Part shown: in pieces, positions 1 through 10,475 of the stretch | How the letters are laid out: each line of letters opens with the position of its first letter | How positions within the stretch are numbered: the first letter of the stretch is position 1 | Source of the DNA: an uncultured Collinsella sp. | Lineage (GTDB): Bacteria; Actinomycetota; Coriobacteriia; Coriobacteriales; Coriobacteriaceae | DNA length: 29,248 nucleotides | Assembly (NCBI GenBank): GCA_902464175.1 | Contig: CABQHZ010000010.1 | Span: 1 to 29,248 of the forward strand | Direction: 5' to 3' | Translations under genes and position numbers: made by a program | Notes under the pieces: generated by a model | The model's input: the letters and a program-made list of their open reading frames with translations, nothing else | Database searches by the model: none | What the model was told of the DNA's origin: nothing

Positions 1-2462
<2,462 letters not shown>

Positions 2463-2463
2463 G

Positions 2464-3909
2464 TTAGTTCTCCTCGTTCTTGGTCGCGGCGGAACCATCG
2501 TCGGCAAAATTCCAGCCGGCGAGGCGGTCCTTCGCGGTGTCGATGTCCAGGTAGTTCTCCTCGCCGTCCATGAGTCGCGTAAAGGCGGTAAAGAGATAGT
2601 GGGCATCGGTGGGGCCGGGCGAAGCCTCGGGGTGGTACTGGACCGAGAAACACGGGGCGTCGAGCAGCTGGATGCCCTCGGCGGTGCCGTCGTTGAGGTT
2701 CACATGCGTCAGGCGAATGCGACCAAAGCGCTCGTTCATCACGACCGGCGCGATGCCGCGACGCACCCAGGCGCGCAGGTCGCCATCGGCCGCATGCTCG
2801 GTTTCGCCGCCGGAAAGCTCCGGAATCAGTTTGCCCAGACTGGGGAACAGCAGGCCAAAGCCGTGGTTTTGCGCGGTGATCTCCACGCGACGGCTCACCA
2901 GATTCATAACCGGCTGGTTACCGCCACGGTGACCGAATTTAAGCTTTTCCATTTGGGCGCCGCAGGCCAGGCTGATCATCTGGTGACCAAGACAAATACC
3001 AAAGACCGGCACCTTGCCGATCAGCTGCTGTACCTGCTCGTAGGTCTCCACCACGGCGTCGGGGTCGCCGGGGCCGTTGGACAAAAAGACGCCATCGGGA
3101 TTCATCTCGAGCACCTGCTGGGCGGGCGTATCCCACGGCACAACGGTAAGGTCGCAGCCGGCGCGGACCAGCCCCTCCAGAATGCCGCGCTTGACACCGC
3201 AGTCGTAGGCGACCACTTTGTGACGGGCAGGAGCGGCAGCCGCAAGCGCAAAGTCATGCGTGGCAGGCAGGTCGGCGGCCACAAACTCATGAGGCGCGGG
3301 GCAACTTACGGTCTTGACCAGGTTCTCGCCTACCAGCATGGGCGCTGCGGCCAGACGCTCGGCAAGCTCGTCGACGTCGAAGATCTCGGTCGAGATAATG
3401 CCCATCTTGGAACCATTGTCGCGCAGATGGCGCACCAGAGCGCGGGTGTCGACACCCTCGATAGCGACGATGCCGTGAGCGCGCAGGTACTTCGGCACGC
3501 TGACGGCCGAGCGCCAGTTAGAAGGCGTGGCGCACATGTCGCGAACGATCATGCCGCGCATAGCCGGAGCGCTCGCAGGGCGCACGGCGTCGCCGGGGAA
3601 GGCCGACTGGACATCGGTCTCGTCGATACCGTAATTGCCGATCTGCGGATAGGTCATGGTTACAATTTGGCCGGCATAACTCGGGTCGGTCATGACCTCA
3701 AAGTAGCCCTCGAGCGAGGTGTTGAAGCAGACTTCGCCGGTCGCGGTGCCCTCGGCGCCGCATGCACGTCCATAAAAAATGGTCCCATCCTCAAGATACA
3801 GGATACAGGGACCGCAGGTGCCCTTGCTGGTTTTGGCCAGCATACGCTGGCAAAGCTCGCTGGGCGCGAAGGTGCGGGCGGCAGCGCCCGCGGTATGGTT
3901 GTTCGCCAT
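2464..3909 (-). CDS. carA: Carbamoyl-phosphate synthase small (glutaminase) subunit
   Basis: CarA releases ammonia from glutamine and passes it to CarB. The class I amidotransferase triad is visible: nucleophile Cys306 in GICLGHQ, and His426 and Glu428 in YHPEASPGP. The N-terminal CarA domain starts near residue 34 with ILYLEDGTIFYGRACGAEG. I place the start at the ATG giving MANNHTAG because AAGGAG lies 5 bases upstream; an in-frame ATG 21 bases further out has no ribosome site. At 481 aa the protein is about 100 residues longer than most CarA proteins. The extra length is an N-terminal extension of about 30 residues, an insert at about 354-396 between the NHGF motif and the THVNLNDGT strand, and a 30-residue C-terminal tail. 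It is the first gene of carAB, behind a PyrR-type leader hairpin. Confidence 0.97.
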   Translation of the reverse strand: MANNHTAGAAARTFAPSELCQRMLAKTSKGTCGPCILYLEDGTIFYGRACGAEGTATGEVCFNTSLEGYFEVMTDPSYAGQIVTMTYPQIGNYGIDETDVQSAFPGDAVRPASAPAMRGMIVRDMCATPSNWRSAVSVPKYLRAHGIVAIEGVDTRALVRHLRDNGSKMGIISTEIFDVDELAERLAAAPMLVGENLVKTVSCPAPHEFVAADLPATHDFALAAAAPARHKVVAYDCGVKRGILEGLVRAGCDLTVVPWDTPAQQVLEMNPDGVFLSNGPGDPDAVVETYEQVQQLIGKVPVFGICLGHQMISLACGAQMEKLKFGHRGGNQPVMNLVSRRVEITAQNHGFGLLFPSLGKLIPELSGGETEHAADGDLRAWVRRGIAPVVMNERFGRIRLTHVNLNDGTAEGIQLLDAPCFSVQYHPEASPGPTDAHYLFTAFTRLMDGEENYLDIDTAKDRLAGWNFADDGSAATKNEEN

Positions 3910-3913
3910 AATT

Positions 3914-3945
3914 CTCCTTCCCGGTCTCACAGGACCGGCTTAAAG
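3914..3945 (-). promoter_or_regulatory. PyrR-binding-type RNA hairpin overlapping the carA ribosome site
   Basis: On the minus strand the leader reads CTTTAAGC, then the hairpin CCGGTCCTGTGAGACCGG, then GAAGGAG and the carA ATG. The upstream TTTAA, the loop-side TCC-N-G-N-GAG and the trailing GAAGG match the layout of PyrR-binding loops known from pyr leaders of Bacillus and actinobacteria. The Shine-Dalgarno sequence forms the 3' edge of the motif, so binding would block translation directly rather than work through an attenuator. Identification is by eye against the remembered consensus. The pyrR gene is not in the window. Confidence 0.72.
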
Positions 3946-3962
3946 GTGTGTAGTTAGGCCTC

Positions 3963-3978
3963 GCGGTATTGTAACCGC
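3963..3978. repeat. Short inverted repeat upstream of carA
   Basis: GCGGT and ACCGC form a 5-bp inverted repeat around a 6-base spacer. On the minus strand that spacer reads TACAAT, a fair -10 hexamer for carA. It could be an operator over the promoter or coincidence; no good -35 lies at the right distance. Confidence 0.3.
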
Positions 3979-4065
3979 AAGCATGCCTCATGGCGTTAAT
4001 TTCATCGAAATGTTTACGAAATGATAATTATGACTTTCTATGCATAATGATTTTTCTGGGACGGG

Positions 4066-4108
4066 GATTAAAAATCATCCCGCGGGGCTTGTGGCTCACG
4101 CGGGATGA
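4066..4108 (-). terminator. Rho-independent terminator after the 321-aa membrane protein gene
   Basis: A perfect 10-bp stem pairs 4075-4084 with 4099-4108 around a 14-base loop. On the minus strand it is followed by TTTTTAAT. It starts 7 bases after the stop codon of the 321-aa gene and separates that operon from carAB. Confidence 0.9.
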
Positions 4109-4115
4109 CGGCGTC

Positions 4116-5081
4116 TTACTTTTTCTTGTCCTGTTCCAGCAGATCGGACGGCGTTCGGTCGGGCTTGCCGCCGCGGAAAATCTCGCGGCCATGCAGACGA
4201 TGCTCCAGGTCACGTTCGGCCTTTTCCTCGTCAATCTTGGTCTGGCTCACCACCGGGTCCTCGATCAGCGACGAAACCGAGTTCACCTGTTTTTGAATGC
4301 GCTCGGCAATGGTGTCGTCCATGCTTACGATGCGCATCTTCCAGTCGATACTCGTGGCGTTGGATGAGCTCTTGGTCCACACGAACGTCAAAATGGCGCT
4401 CTGATGACCCCGCGCGGGAAACATGCCAAAGAAGGAATCGTGTTGAATGTTGCTATCCTCGTCGATATAGGCGTGAACGTTATACACCACGCGATCAATC
4501 TTGTCGTTGAGCAGCGCGTTGGTCGCAAGCGCCGCGGCCTGGATCTGCCCGTTGGACAGCAGCTCGAGCTCATTGGCAGACGACGTGTCCAATACCGTCA
4601 CCTCAACCGTGCCCGTGCGCTCATCGGCCTCGTCGACGGTAAAATCGAGCGGGAACTGCGTAAAGCCGTTGCCCCATTCAAGTCCACCCTTGAGCGCGGT
4701 CGAGACGGTATCCACCGAAACGCTCTCGGACAGGTTGGCGGTATTCAGACGGCGCATCACGCCGTAGCCGATCTGCATGCCCACGATCAGCACCAGAATA
4801 CCGATGACCACGGCCATCGCGGTCTTCGTAATGGTATGGCTCACCTGCGAGCCCGAAGGATCGTCCTCGGACAGCGGGTCGATATGTTTTGCCTGGCTCG
4901 CGCGGTCCTCGCTGCGCAGCTGCGCTAGCGCCGCTTTGTCACCGCGCTTGGCCGCAGCCTCCTTCTCACGCATGCGCTCGGTTCGCTTTTTGGCAAGCGT
5001 GGGATCCAAGACGCCGGATGCATCGATTTCGGAGAATAACTCCGTCACTTCTTCCGGAGTCAAAGGGTTCTTGTCAGCCAT
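4116..5081 (-). CDS. Hypothetical single-pass membrane protein
   Basis: No family is recognised. The 321-aa protein begins with a charged cytoplasmic part (about 1-85) that includes a Lys/Arg/Glu/Ala-rich stretch at 30-65, probably helical. One clear membrane segment follows at about 87-108 (MAVVIGILVLIVGMQIGYGV). An extracellular domain of about 200 residues is rich in beta-type sequence (for example VEVTVLDTSS and DRVVYNVHAYIDED). The start is an ATG 3 bases after AGGAAG. It lies 19 bases downstream of the ABC exporter gene and ends at a terminator, so the two genes form a likely operon. The protein may assist the transporter or sense envelope state, but nothing in the sequence proves this. 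Confidence 0.85.
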   Translation of the reverse strand: MADKNPLTPEEVTELFSEIDASGVLDPTLAKKRTERMREKEAAAKRGDKAALAQLRSEDRASQAKHIDPLSEDDPSGSQVSHTITKTAMAVVIGILVLIVGMQIGYGVMRRLNTANLSESVSVDTVSTALKGGLEWGNGFTQFPLDFTVDEADERTGTVEVTVLDTSSANELELLSNGQIQAAALATNALLNDKIDRVVYNVHAYIDEDSNIQHDSFFGMFPARGHQSAILTFVWTKSSSNATSIDWKMRIVSMDDTIAERIQKQVNSVSSLIEDPVVSQTKIDEEKAERDLEHRLHGREIFRGGKPDRTPSDLLEQDKKK

Positions 5082-5100
5082 AAACTTCCTGTCATATCAA

Positions 5101-6873
5101 TCAGTCGAGCTCGTGCGCACGCGCACCTTCGAACTGCATTCGATAGTAACGGGCATAGGTGCCGCCACGGGCGAGAAGCTCCTCGTGCGTGCCACGCTCC
5201 ACAACGCGACCATGCTCAACGGTCGCAATCTCATCGGCATGCTTAATGGTCGAAAGACGATGGGCGATGATAATCGTGGTGCGGCCGCGTGCCAGCTCTT
5301 CGAGTGACTCCTGCACCGCCTCCTCGCTCTCGTTATCCAAAGCACTCGTCGCCTCGTCCAAAATCAGAATCTTGGGGTTCTTGAGAAACACGCGCGCGAT
5401 GGCAACGCGCTGTTTCTGTCCGCCCGAAAGACGGCTGCCGCGCTCGCCCACGACCGTGTCATAGCCCTGTGGAAGCGACTCGATAAAGGCATCGATGTTG
5501 GCGCGACGGGCGGCCTCGGCGATCTCTTCTGCCGTAGCGCCCGGCTTGCCGTAGGCGATGTTCTCGCCGATTGTTCCGTCAAACAGGTAGACATCCTGCT
5601 GCACCAGGCCGATGGCGCGGCGCAGGCTCTGCTGCGTCACATCGCGCACGTCCTGGCCGTCGATGCTAATGGATCCGGCAGCCACGTCATAAAAGCGCGG
5701 CAGCAGCGAACAGGTCGTGGACTTGCCACCGCCCGAAGGGCCAACCAAAGCGATGGTCTGCCCGGGCTTGATGGACAGATTCATATGGTCGATAACGGGA
5801 CGCTCTTCGGCATCACCCTCGCCCAGCTCAACGTCCTCGTAGTTAAAGCACACGTCGTGATAATCCACGGCGCCGGCAGTCACCTGCAGATCCGTGGCGC
5901 CCGGCTTGTCCTGGATATCCGGCGCGGTCGAGAGCACCTCGTCCATACGCTTAAAGCCGGCGATAGCCTTCTGATACGTTTCGGCCGAATTGACGAGTGT
6001 CTCGAGCGGCGTGCAGAACAGCGAAATATAGAGTGCAAAGGTCGCCATATCGACCGCCTGCAGCTGTCCCTGGGCGACCAGCCAGCCGCCCAGCAGTACC
6101 ACGATCACATAGAGCACACCCGAGAGCAGGCCATACGTCGCAGTATAGACGCCCATGGCGTGATACATGTTCTCCTTGGACGAAAGATAGCGATTGTTGG
6201 AGGCGCGGAACTTGAAGCGTTCGGTCTCCTCATTGGCAAAGCTCTTGACCACGCGCATACCCGCCAGCGAATCCTGCAGCTGCGCATTGATGCCGCTGAT
6301 CTTTTTGCGGTTGTCGCTAAAGACCTCGCGCATGCGCATGTTCTGCCAAAACATGATGACCGCAAACGCCGCCGTCACCACGGCCATAGCGAGCGCCAGC
6401 ACCGGGGCGATGGTAAAGAGGATCACAAACGAGCCGATAATCTCGATGCCGCAGATGATGATCCACTCGGGCACGTGGTGTGCCGCCTCGCAGATATCGA
6501 ACAGGTCGTTGACCACGCGGCTCATCATATCGCCCGAGCTGTTGCGGTCAAAGTACGCAAAGCTAAAGCGCTCATACTGGTCAAACAGGTCCTCGCGCAT
6601 CTTGGACTCCATGCGCGCGCCCATCACATGGCCCCAGTAGCTCACAAAGTAGCGGCAGGCGCAGCGGATGGCATACATCAGCACCAGTCCCACCGCAATC
6701 ATACCGAGCGCCTGCATAATGGCAGCCTGACCCTGGGTAAACAACCCGCCGGTCAGATTGCGCAGAATAATAGGAAACGCAAGGTCAATGGCGGCAAGCA
6801 CCAGAGCACAAACAGTATCAGCAACAAAAAGCCCCATCTGGGGCTCGTAATACGAGAGAAACCTTTTCAGCAT
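5101..6873 (-). CDS. ABC exporter half-transporter (fused membrane and ATPase domains)
   Basis: This is a 590-aa type IV ABC exporter of the MsbA/LmrA type. About six membrane helices fall within residues 1-310. The nucleotide-binding domain carries every motif: Walker A GPSGGGKST (378-386), a Q-loop at Gln425/426 (VQQDVYLFDGTIGENIAYG), signature LSGGQ (482-486), Walker B ILILDEATSALD from 502, and the H-loop His538 (IIAHRLST). The ATG follows GAGGAT. Only one half-transporter is encoded here, so it should act as a homodimer unless a partner lies elsewhere. The neighbours do not reveal the substrate. The cytoplasmic linker between the domains (346-358) is acidic. Confidence 0.95.
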   Translation of the reverse strand: MLKRFLSYYEPQMGLFVADTVCALVLAAIDLAFPIILRNLTGGLFTQGQAAIMQALGMIAVGLVLMYAIRCACRYFVSYWGHVMGARMESKMREDLFDQYERFSFAYFDRNSSGDMMSRVVNDLFDICEAAHHVPEWIIICGIEIIGSFVILFTIAPVLALAMAVVTAAFAVIMFWQNMRMREVFSDNRKKISGINAQLQDSLAGMRVVKSFANEETERFKFRASNNRYLSSKENMYHAMGVYTATYGLLSGVLYVIVVLLGGWLVAQGQLQAVDMATFALYISLFCTPLETLVNSAETYQKAIAGFKRMDEVLSTAPDIQDKPGATDLQVTAGAVDYHDVCFNYEDVELGEGDAEERPVIDHMNLSIKPGQTIALVGPSGGGKSTTCSLLPRFYDVAAGSISIDGQDVRDVTQQSLRRAIGLVQQDVYLFDGTIGENIAYGKPGATAEEIAEAARRANIDAFIESLPQGYDTVVGERGSRLSGGQKQRVAIARVFLKNPKILILDEATSALDNESEEAVQESLEELARGRTTIIIAHRLSTIKHADEIATVEHGRVVERGTHEELLARGGTYARYYRMQFEGARAHELD

Positions 6874-6904
6874 GTGATCCTCAAAGAAATATCAGCAACG
6901 TAAG

Positions 6905-6943
6905 GCCCTGGGACAAAGTAATCAGTAGTACTTGTCCCAGGGC
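6905..6943. repeat. Perfect 12-bp inverted repeat between the Nudix and ABC exporter genes
   Basis: GCCCTGGGACAA at 6905-6916 pairs exactly with TTGTCCCAGGGC at 6932-6943 around a 15-base loop. There is no convincing T run on either side, so it is a poor intrinsic terminator. It may be a transcript-end hairpin for the Nudix gene or a regulatory site in front of the exporter. Confidence 0.6.
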
Positions 6944-6955
6944 TATCCCCACTCG

Positions 6956-7651
6956 TTAAAGTTCGGTCCCGCCCAAGCGGTGAGCGATACTGTCACAGGC
7001 AAGAGCGCCCACGACGGTCTTGGCGTCTTCGATCTTGCCGTCGAGCACGGCGTCGATCAGCTCGTGCAGCGGCACCAGGTCCACGTTGACAAACTCGTCA
7101 TCATCGGGGTTGGGCGCATCAAACTCGAGCTTGGTAGCCAAGTAGATGTGGATGATCTCATCGCAAAAACCGCAGGACGTGACAATCGACGTCAAAAAGC
7201 GAATGCGACCAGCCCTAAAGCCCGTCTCCTCATGCAGCTCGCGTTTGGCGCAATCGAGCGGGTCCTCGCCTGGATCGAGCTTGCCGGCGGGAATCTCGAC
7301 CGTCACGCGGTCGATAGCGGTGCGGTACTGACGCACCAGTACGATCTTGCCGCTCTCGGTCAGCGCCACAACGGCCGCCGCACCCGGATGGCGAACGATG
7401 TCACGGGCGCTGCGGCGACCGTTGGGCAGCTCAACCTCAAGACGGTGGACGTCGAGGATCTTGCCCTTCCAGGCGCACTCCTCCGAAAGAATCTTCTCGT
7501 GCAGCTCGGCATCGTGCGGGTCGTCGTCGCCCAGCACCAGCGCCGGCTCGTCAGCGACCTCGCCGCCAGGCTCGCCCTCGGCGTGCCCATACATGCGGCT
7601 GTCCTCTTCAACGATCTGCGCATCCACGAGCTCTTCGTTCTTCTCGTCCAT
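6956..7651 (-). CDS. Nudix hydrolase, ADP-ribose pyrophosphatase type
   Basis: The perfect Nudix box GX5EX7REUXEEXGU is at residues 123-145, with Gly123, Glu129, Arg137, Glu138, Glu141, Glu142 and Gly144. The surrounding motifs VRQYR and EIPAGKLDPGEDP are typical of ADP-ribose pyrophosphatases, enzymes that split ADP-ribose into AMP and ribose 5-phosphate. The protein has 231 aa. An acidic N-terminal extension of about 50 residues precedes the usual domain. I chose the second ATG (MDEKNEEL) because GAGAGG sits about 9-10 bases upstream of it, while the first ATG (7660) is almost on top of that site. The gene lies 21 bases after purD and is probably co-transcribed with it. Confidence 0.92.
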   Translation of the reverse strand: MDEKNEELVDAQIVEEDSRMYGHAEGEPGGEVADEPALVLGDDDPHDAELHEKILSEECAWKGKILDVHRLEVELPNGRRSARDIVRHPGAAAVVALTESGKIVLVRQYRTAIDRVTVEIPAGKLDPGEDPLDCAKRELHEETGFRAGRIRFLTSIVTSCGFCDEIIHIYLATKLEFDAPNPDDDEFVNVDLVPLHELIDAVLDGKIEDAKTVVGALACDSIAHRLGGTEL

Positions 7652-7672
7652 CCGTCTCATTCCTCTCGGATT

Positions 7673-8977
7673 TTAGGCATCCCAGGCGTCGCGGCCGCGC
7701 AGCGCGCGCAGGCCGATGTCGTGGCGCAGGGTCTTGCCTTCAAAATCAATCTTCTCGCAGGCCTCGTAGGCAAGGTTGCGAGCGTTCTCGAACGTGTCAC
7801 CCAGAGCGGTCACGGCAAGCACGCGGCCACCATTGGTCACGAGCTGGCCGTCCACCACGGCAGTGCCCGCGTGGTACACGGTCACGTTCTCCATGACCTC
7901 GGCATCGGCGATACCGGTGATGACCTTGCCCTTCTCGTAGCTGCCGGGATAGCCCGCGCTCGTCAGGACAACTGCCACAGCCCACTCGTCACGCCAGTCG
8001 AGCTCAATCTGATCGAGCTCGCAGTTGGCGCAGGCGAGCATGACCTCAACCAGGTCGTTCTTAAGGCGCGGCAGCACGACCTGCGTCTCGGGGTCGCCAA
8101 AGCGGGCATTGAACTCCAGCACCTTGGGGCCGGCAGGCGTGAGCATAAAGCCGCCATACAGGCAGCCGCGGTAGTCGATGCCCTCGGCAGCGAGCTCGGC
8201 AACGGTCTGCTCCATGACCTTCACCATGGTGGCGTGCTCCTCGTCGGTCACGATGGGCACCGGGCTGTAGACGCCCATGCCGCCGGTGTTGGGGCCCTTG
8301 TCGCCCTCGAGGGCGCGCTTGTGGTCCTGCGAGGTGGCCATGGGGCGCACGGTCTTGCCGTCGGTAAAGGCGAGCAGCGAGCACTCGGGACCAACGAGCA
8401 TCTCCTCGATAACCACGGTGTTGCCGGCATCGCCAAAGGTGCCGCCAAAGCACTCGCGCACGGCCTCCTCGGCCTGCTCAAGTTCGGTCGCCACGATAAC
8501 GCCCTTGCCCGCGGCAAGGCCGTCGGCCTTCACGACCAGCGGAGCGCCCTGCTCGCGCACGTAGGCGAGAGCCGAAGCCTCGTCGGTAAACGAACCATAG
8601 GCTGCCGTCGGAATGCCCGCACGCTCCATGAGCTGCTTGGAGAACAGCTTGGAACCCTCCATCTGGGCACCCTCGGCACCCGGGCCAAAGCAGGGAATAC
8701 CCGCCGCGCGCACGGCGTCGGCCACGCCCGCCACGAGCGGAGCCTCGGGGCCAATTACCACGAGTCCGCATCCGTGGCTCTGCGCAAACGCCGCCACGGC
8801 CGCAGGATCGCAATCGTCGAGAACAACGTTCTCGCCACAGCTCGCGGTGCCGCCGTTGCCCGGCGCGATGTAGAGCTTGCCGGCGCGCGGTGATGCTGCG
8901 AGCTTAGCTGCCAAAGCATGCTCACGGCCGCCGCTGCCCAACAACAGGATGTCGATGGTTTGAGTGTCCGCCTTCAA
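7673..8977 (-). CDS. purD: Phosphoribosylamine-glycine ligase (GAR synthetase), TTG start
   Basis: This enzyme performs the second step of purine synthesis, joining glycine to phosphoribosylamine with ATP. The N-terminal fold is seen in ILLLGSGGREHALAAKL, the ATP-grasp region in VVKADGLAAGKGV, the family signature in GDKGPNTGGMG, and the metal-binding segment in EFNARFGDPETQ. The frame stays open far upstream, but the homology begins at TTG (8977-8975), which has GAGGAGG 5 bases before it. This gives 434 aa, the normal length. The longer reading would add 56 residues unlike any GAR synthetase. It lies downstream of purA, and the Nudix gene follows after 21 bases. Confidence 0.95.
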   Translation of the reverse strand: MKADTQTIDILLLGSGGREHALAAKLAASPRAGKLYIAPGNGGTASCGENVVLDDCDPAAVAAFAQSHGCGLVVIGPEAPLVAGVADAVRAAGIPCFGPGAEGAQMEGSKLFSKQLMERAGIPTAAYGSFTDEASALAYVREQGAPLVVKADGLAAGKGVIVATELEQAEEAVRECFGGTFGDAGNTVVIEEMLVGPECSLLAFTDGKTVRPMATSQDHKRALEGDKGPNTGGMGVYSPVPIVTDEEHATMVKVMEQTVAELAAEGIDYRGCLYGGFMLTPAGPKVLEFNARFGDPETQVVLPRLKNDLVEVMLACANCELDQIELDWRDEWAVAVVLTSAGYPGSYEKGKVITGIADAEVMENVTVYHAGTAVVDGQLVTNGGRVLAVTALGDTFENARNLAYEACEKIDFEGKTLRHDIGLRALRGRDAWDA

Positions 8978-9031
8978 GGGTGCCTCCTCTATGGATGAAT
9001 GGCCCGCTCCGCGCGAGCCCTTTGCAAGCAA

Positions 9032-9073
9032 ATATACCCCTCGGCCGCCCGTCCGGGCTGCAAAGGGGTATAT
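9032..9073. repeat. Inverted repeat in the purA-purD spacer
   Basis: ATATACCCC (9032-9040) pairs perfectly with GGGGTATAT (9065-9073), and the loop contains a smaller GCCCG/CGGGC stem. On the minus strand the hairpin is followed by TTGCTTG, a weak tail for a terminator. It could partly end purA transcription or stabilise its 3' end before purD starts about 55 bases later. Confidence 0.5.
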
Positions 9074-9095
9074 CGCAATAACCAAATAGTCCCGA

Positions 9096-10382
9096 TTACT
9101 TCCAGAATCGGTTGATGATCTGCTCGCGACCAGCGCCAACGCCAATGAACGTCACGCGGGTGTGTGCCAGATCCTCGATAAACGCCACGTAGTCCTGAGC
9201 CTCTTGCGGCAGCTCATCAAAGCTGCGACAACCGGTGATGTCGCACTTCCAGCCGGGGAGTTCCTCGTAGATGGGCTTGGCATGCTCAAAGCGCACCTGA
9301 TGCTCGGGCACGCTGGTGTAGCGCTCGCCATCGACGTCGTAGGCCACGCACACCTTGATGGTGTCGAAGGCCGAAAGCACGTCGAGCTTGGTCAGGGCGA
9401 TATCGGTGAGGCCGTTGACGCGCGAGGCGTAGTTGGCGATGGGGCCGTCGAACCAGCCGCAGCGACGACGGCGACCGGTGGTCACGCCGTACTCATAGCC
9501 CTCCTCGGTCAGCGTGTGTCCGGCCTCGGACTCATAGGAAAGCTCGGTGGGCATGGGGCCCGAACCGACGCGGGTGATATAGGCCTTCATGACGCCCAGC
9601 ACGCGGTCGACGTTCTTCATGCCCACGCCGGAGCCGGTGATGGCGCCGCCGGCGGTGCAGTTGGAGGACGTCACGTACGGATAGGTGCCGTGATCGATGT
9701 CGAGCAGCGTCGCCTGGGCGCCCTCAAACAGCAGGTCCTTGCCCTCATCGATCATGTTGTTGAGCAGCAGGCTCGTCTCGGTGATGTAGGGGCGCAGACG
9801 CTCGGCCATGGGCAGGTACTCGTCGCAAATCTGGTCCACGGTGTAGGTGGGCAGGTTGTAGATGAGCTCGAGCTCAGGGTTCACGCGGGCGAGAGCGGTC
9901 TCCAGCTTGTCGCGGAACAGTGCCTCGTCCAGCATGTCCTGCATGCGCAGACCAATGCGGGCCATCTTGTCCTGATAGCACGGACCGATACCGCGCTTGG
10001 TGGTACCGATGTTCTTCTTGCCGAGCTTCTGCTCAAAGGCGCCATCCAGATCGATGTGGTACGGCATGATGACATGCGCGTTGCCGCTGATCTTGAGATT
10101 CTTGGTGGTGATGCCGTCGGCCTCGAACATGTCGATCTCCTCAAGGACAACCTTGGGGTTGACGACGCAGCCGTTACCGATCACCGACACGTGGTCGGAA
10201 TACATGATGCCGGAGGGCACCTGGTGCAGGCCGTACTTCTTGCCGTTGACGACGATGGTGTGGCCGGCGTTGTTGCCGCCCGAGTAGCGCACGACGGCAT
10301 CGAAGTCGCCGGCGACCAGGTCGCAAATCTTACCCTTGCCCTCATCGCCCCACTGGGCACCGACCAAAACGGTTGACGGCAT
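9096..10382 (-). CDS. purA: Adenylosuccinate synthetase
   Basis: PurA converts IMP, aspartate and GTP to adenylosuccinate, the first step committed to AMP. The P-loop-like GAQWGDEGKGK is at residues 8-18 with catalytic Asp13, and His41 is in GGNNAGHT. Further family blocks are NIGTTKRGIGPCYQDK, the DIDHGTYPYVTSSN segment, and TTGRRRRCGWFD near the aspartate-binding loop. The 428-aa length is normal. The ATG has AAGGAG 6 bases upstream. It lies between dnaB and purD on the same strand, with a 93-base spacer after dnaB that could carry its own promoter. Confidence 0.97.
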   Translation of the reverse strand: MPSTVLVGAQWGDEGKGKICDLVAGDFDAVVRYSGGNNAGHTIVVNGKKYGLHQVPSGIMYSDHVSVIGNGCVVNPKVVLEEIDMFEADGITTKNLKISGNAHVIMPYHIDLDGAFEQKLGKKNIGTTKRGIGPCYQDKMARIGLRMQDMLDEALFRDKLETALARVNPELELIYNLPTYTVDQICDEYLPMAERLRPYITETSLLLNNMIDEGKDLLFEGAQATLLDIDHGTYPYVTSSNCTAGGAITGSGVGMKNVDRVLGVMKAYITRVGSGPMPTELSYESEAGHTLTEEGYEYGVTTGRRRRCGWFDGPIANYASRVNGLTDIALTKLDVLSAFDTIKVCVAYDVDGERYTSVPEHQVRFEHAKPIYEELPGWKCDITGCRSFDELPQEAQDYVAFIEDLAHTRVTFIGVGAGREQIINRFWK

Positions 10383-10475
10383 GTTTACTCCTTACATTCA
10401 TGGACTGTCTACGCGCCACGCCGGCACGCAGAAGCACAAAACATTCCCAGTATACCCGTGCAACGGGCGCCTGTC

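Noticed and set aside
6932..8893. 653-codon plus-strand frame opposite the Nudix gene and purD
   Set aside because: Spans two well-identified minus-strand genes and their spacer; composition-driven shadow.
8978..9145. N-terminal extension of purD in frame
   Set aside because: It lies before a good GAGGAGG-TTG start, overlaps the end of purA and has no GAR synthetase similarity.
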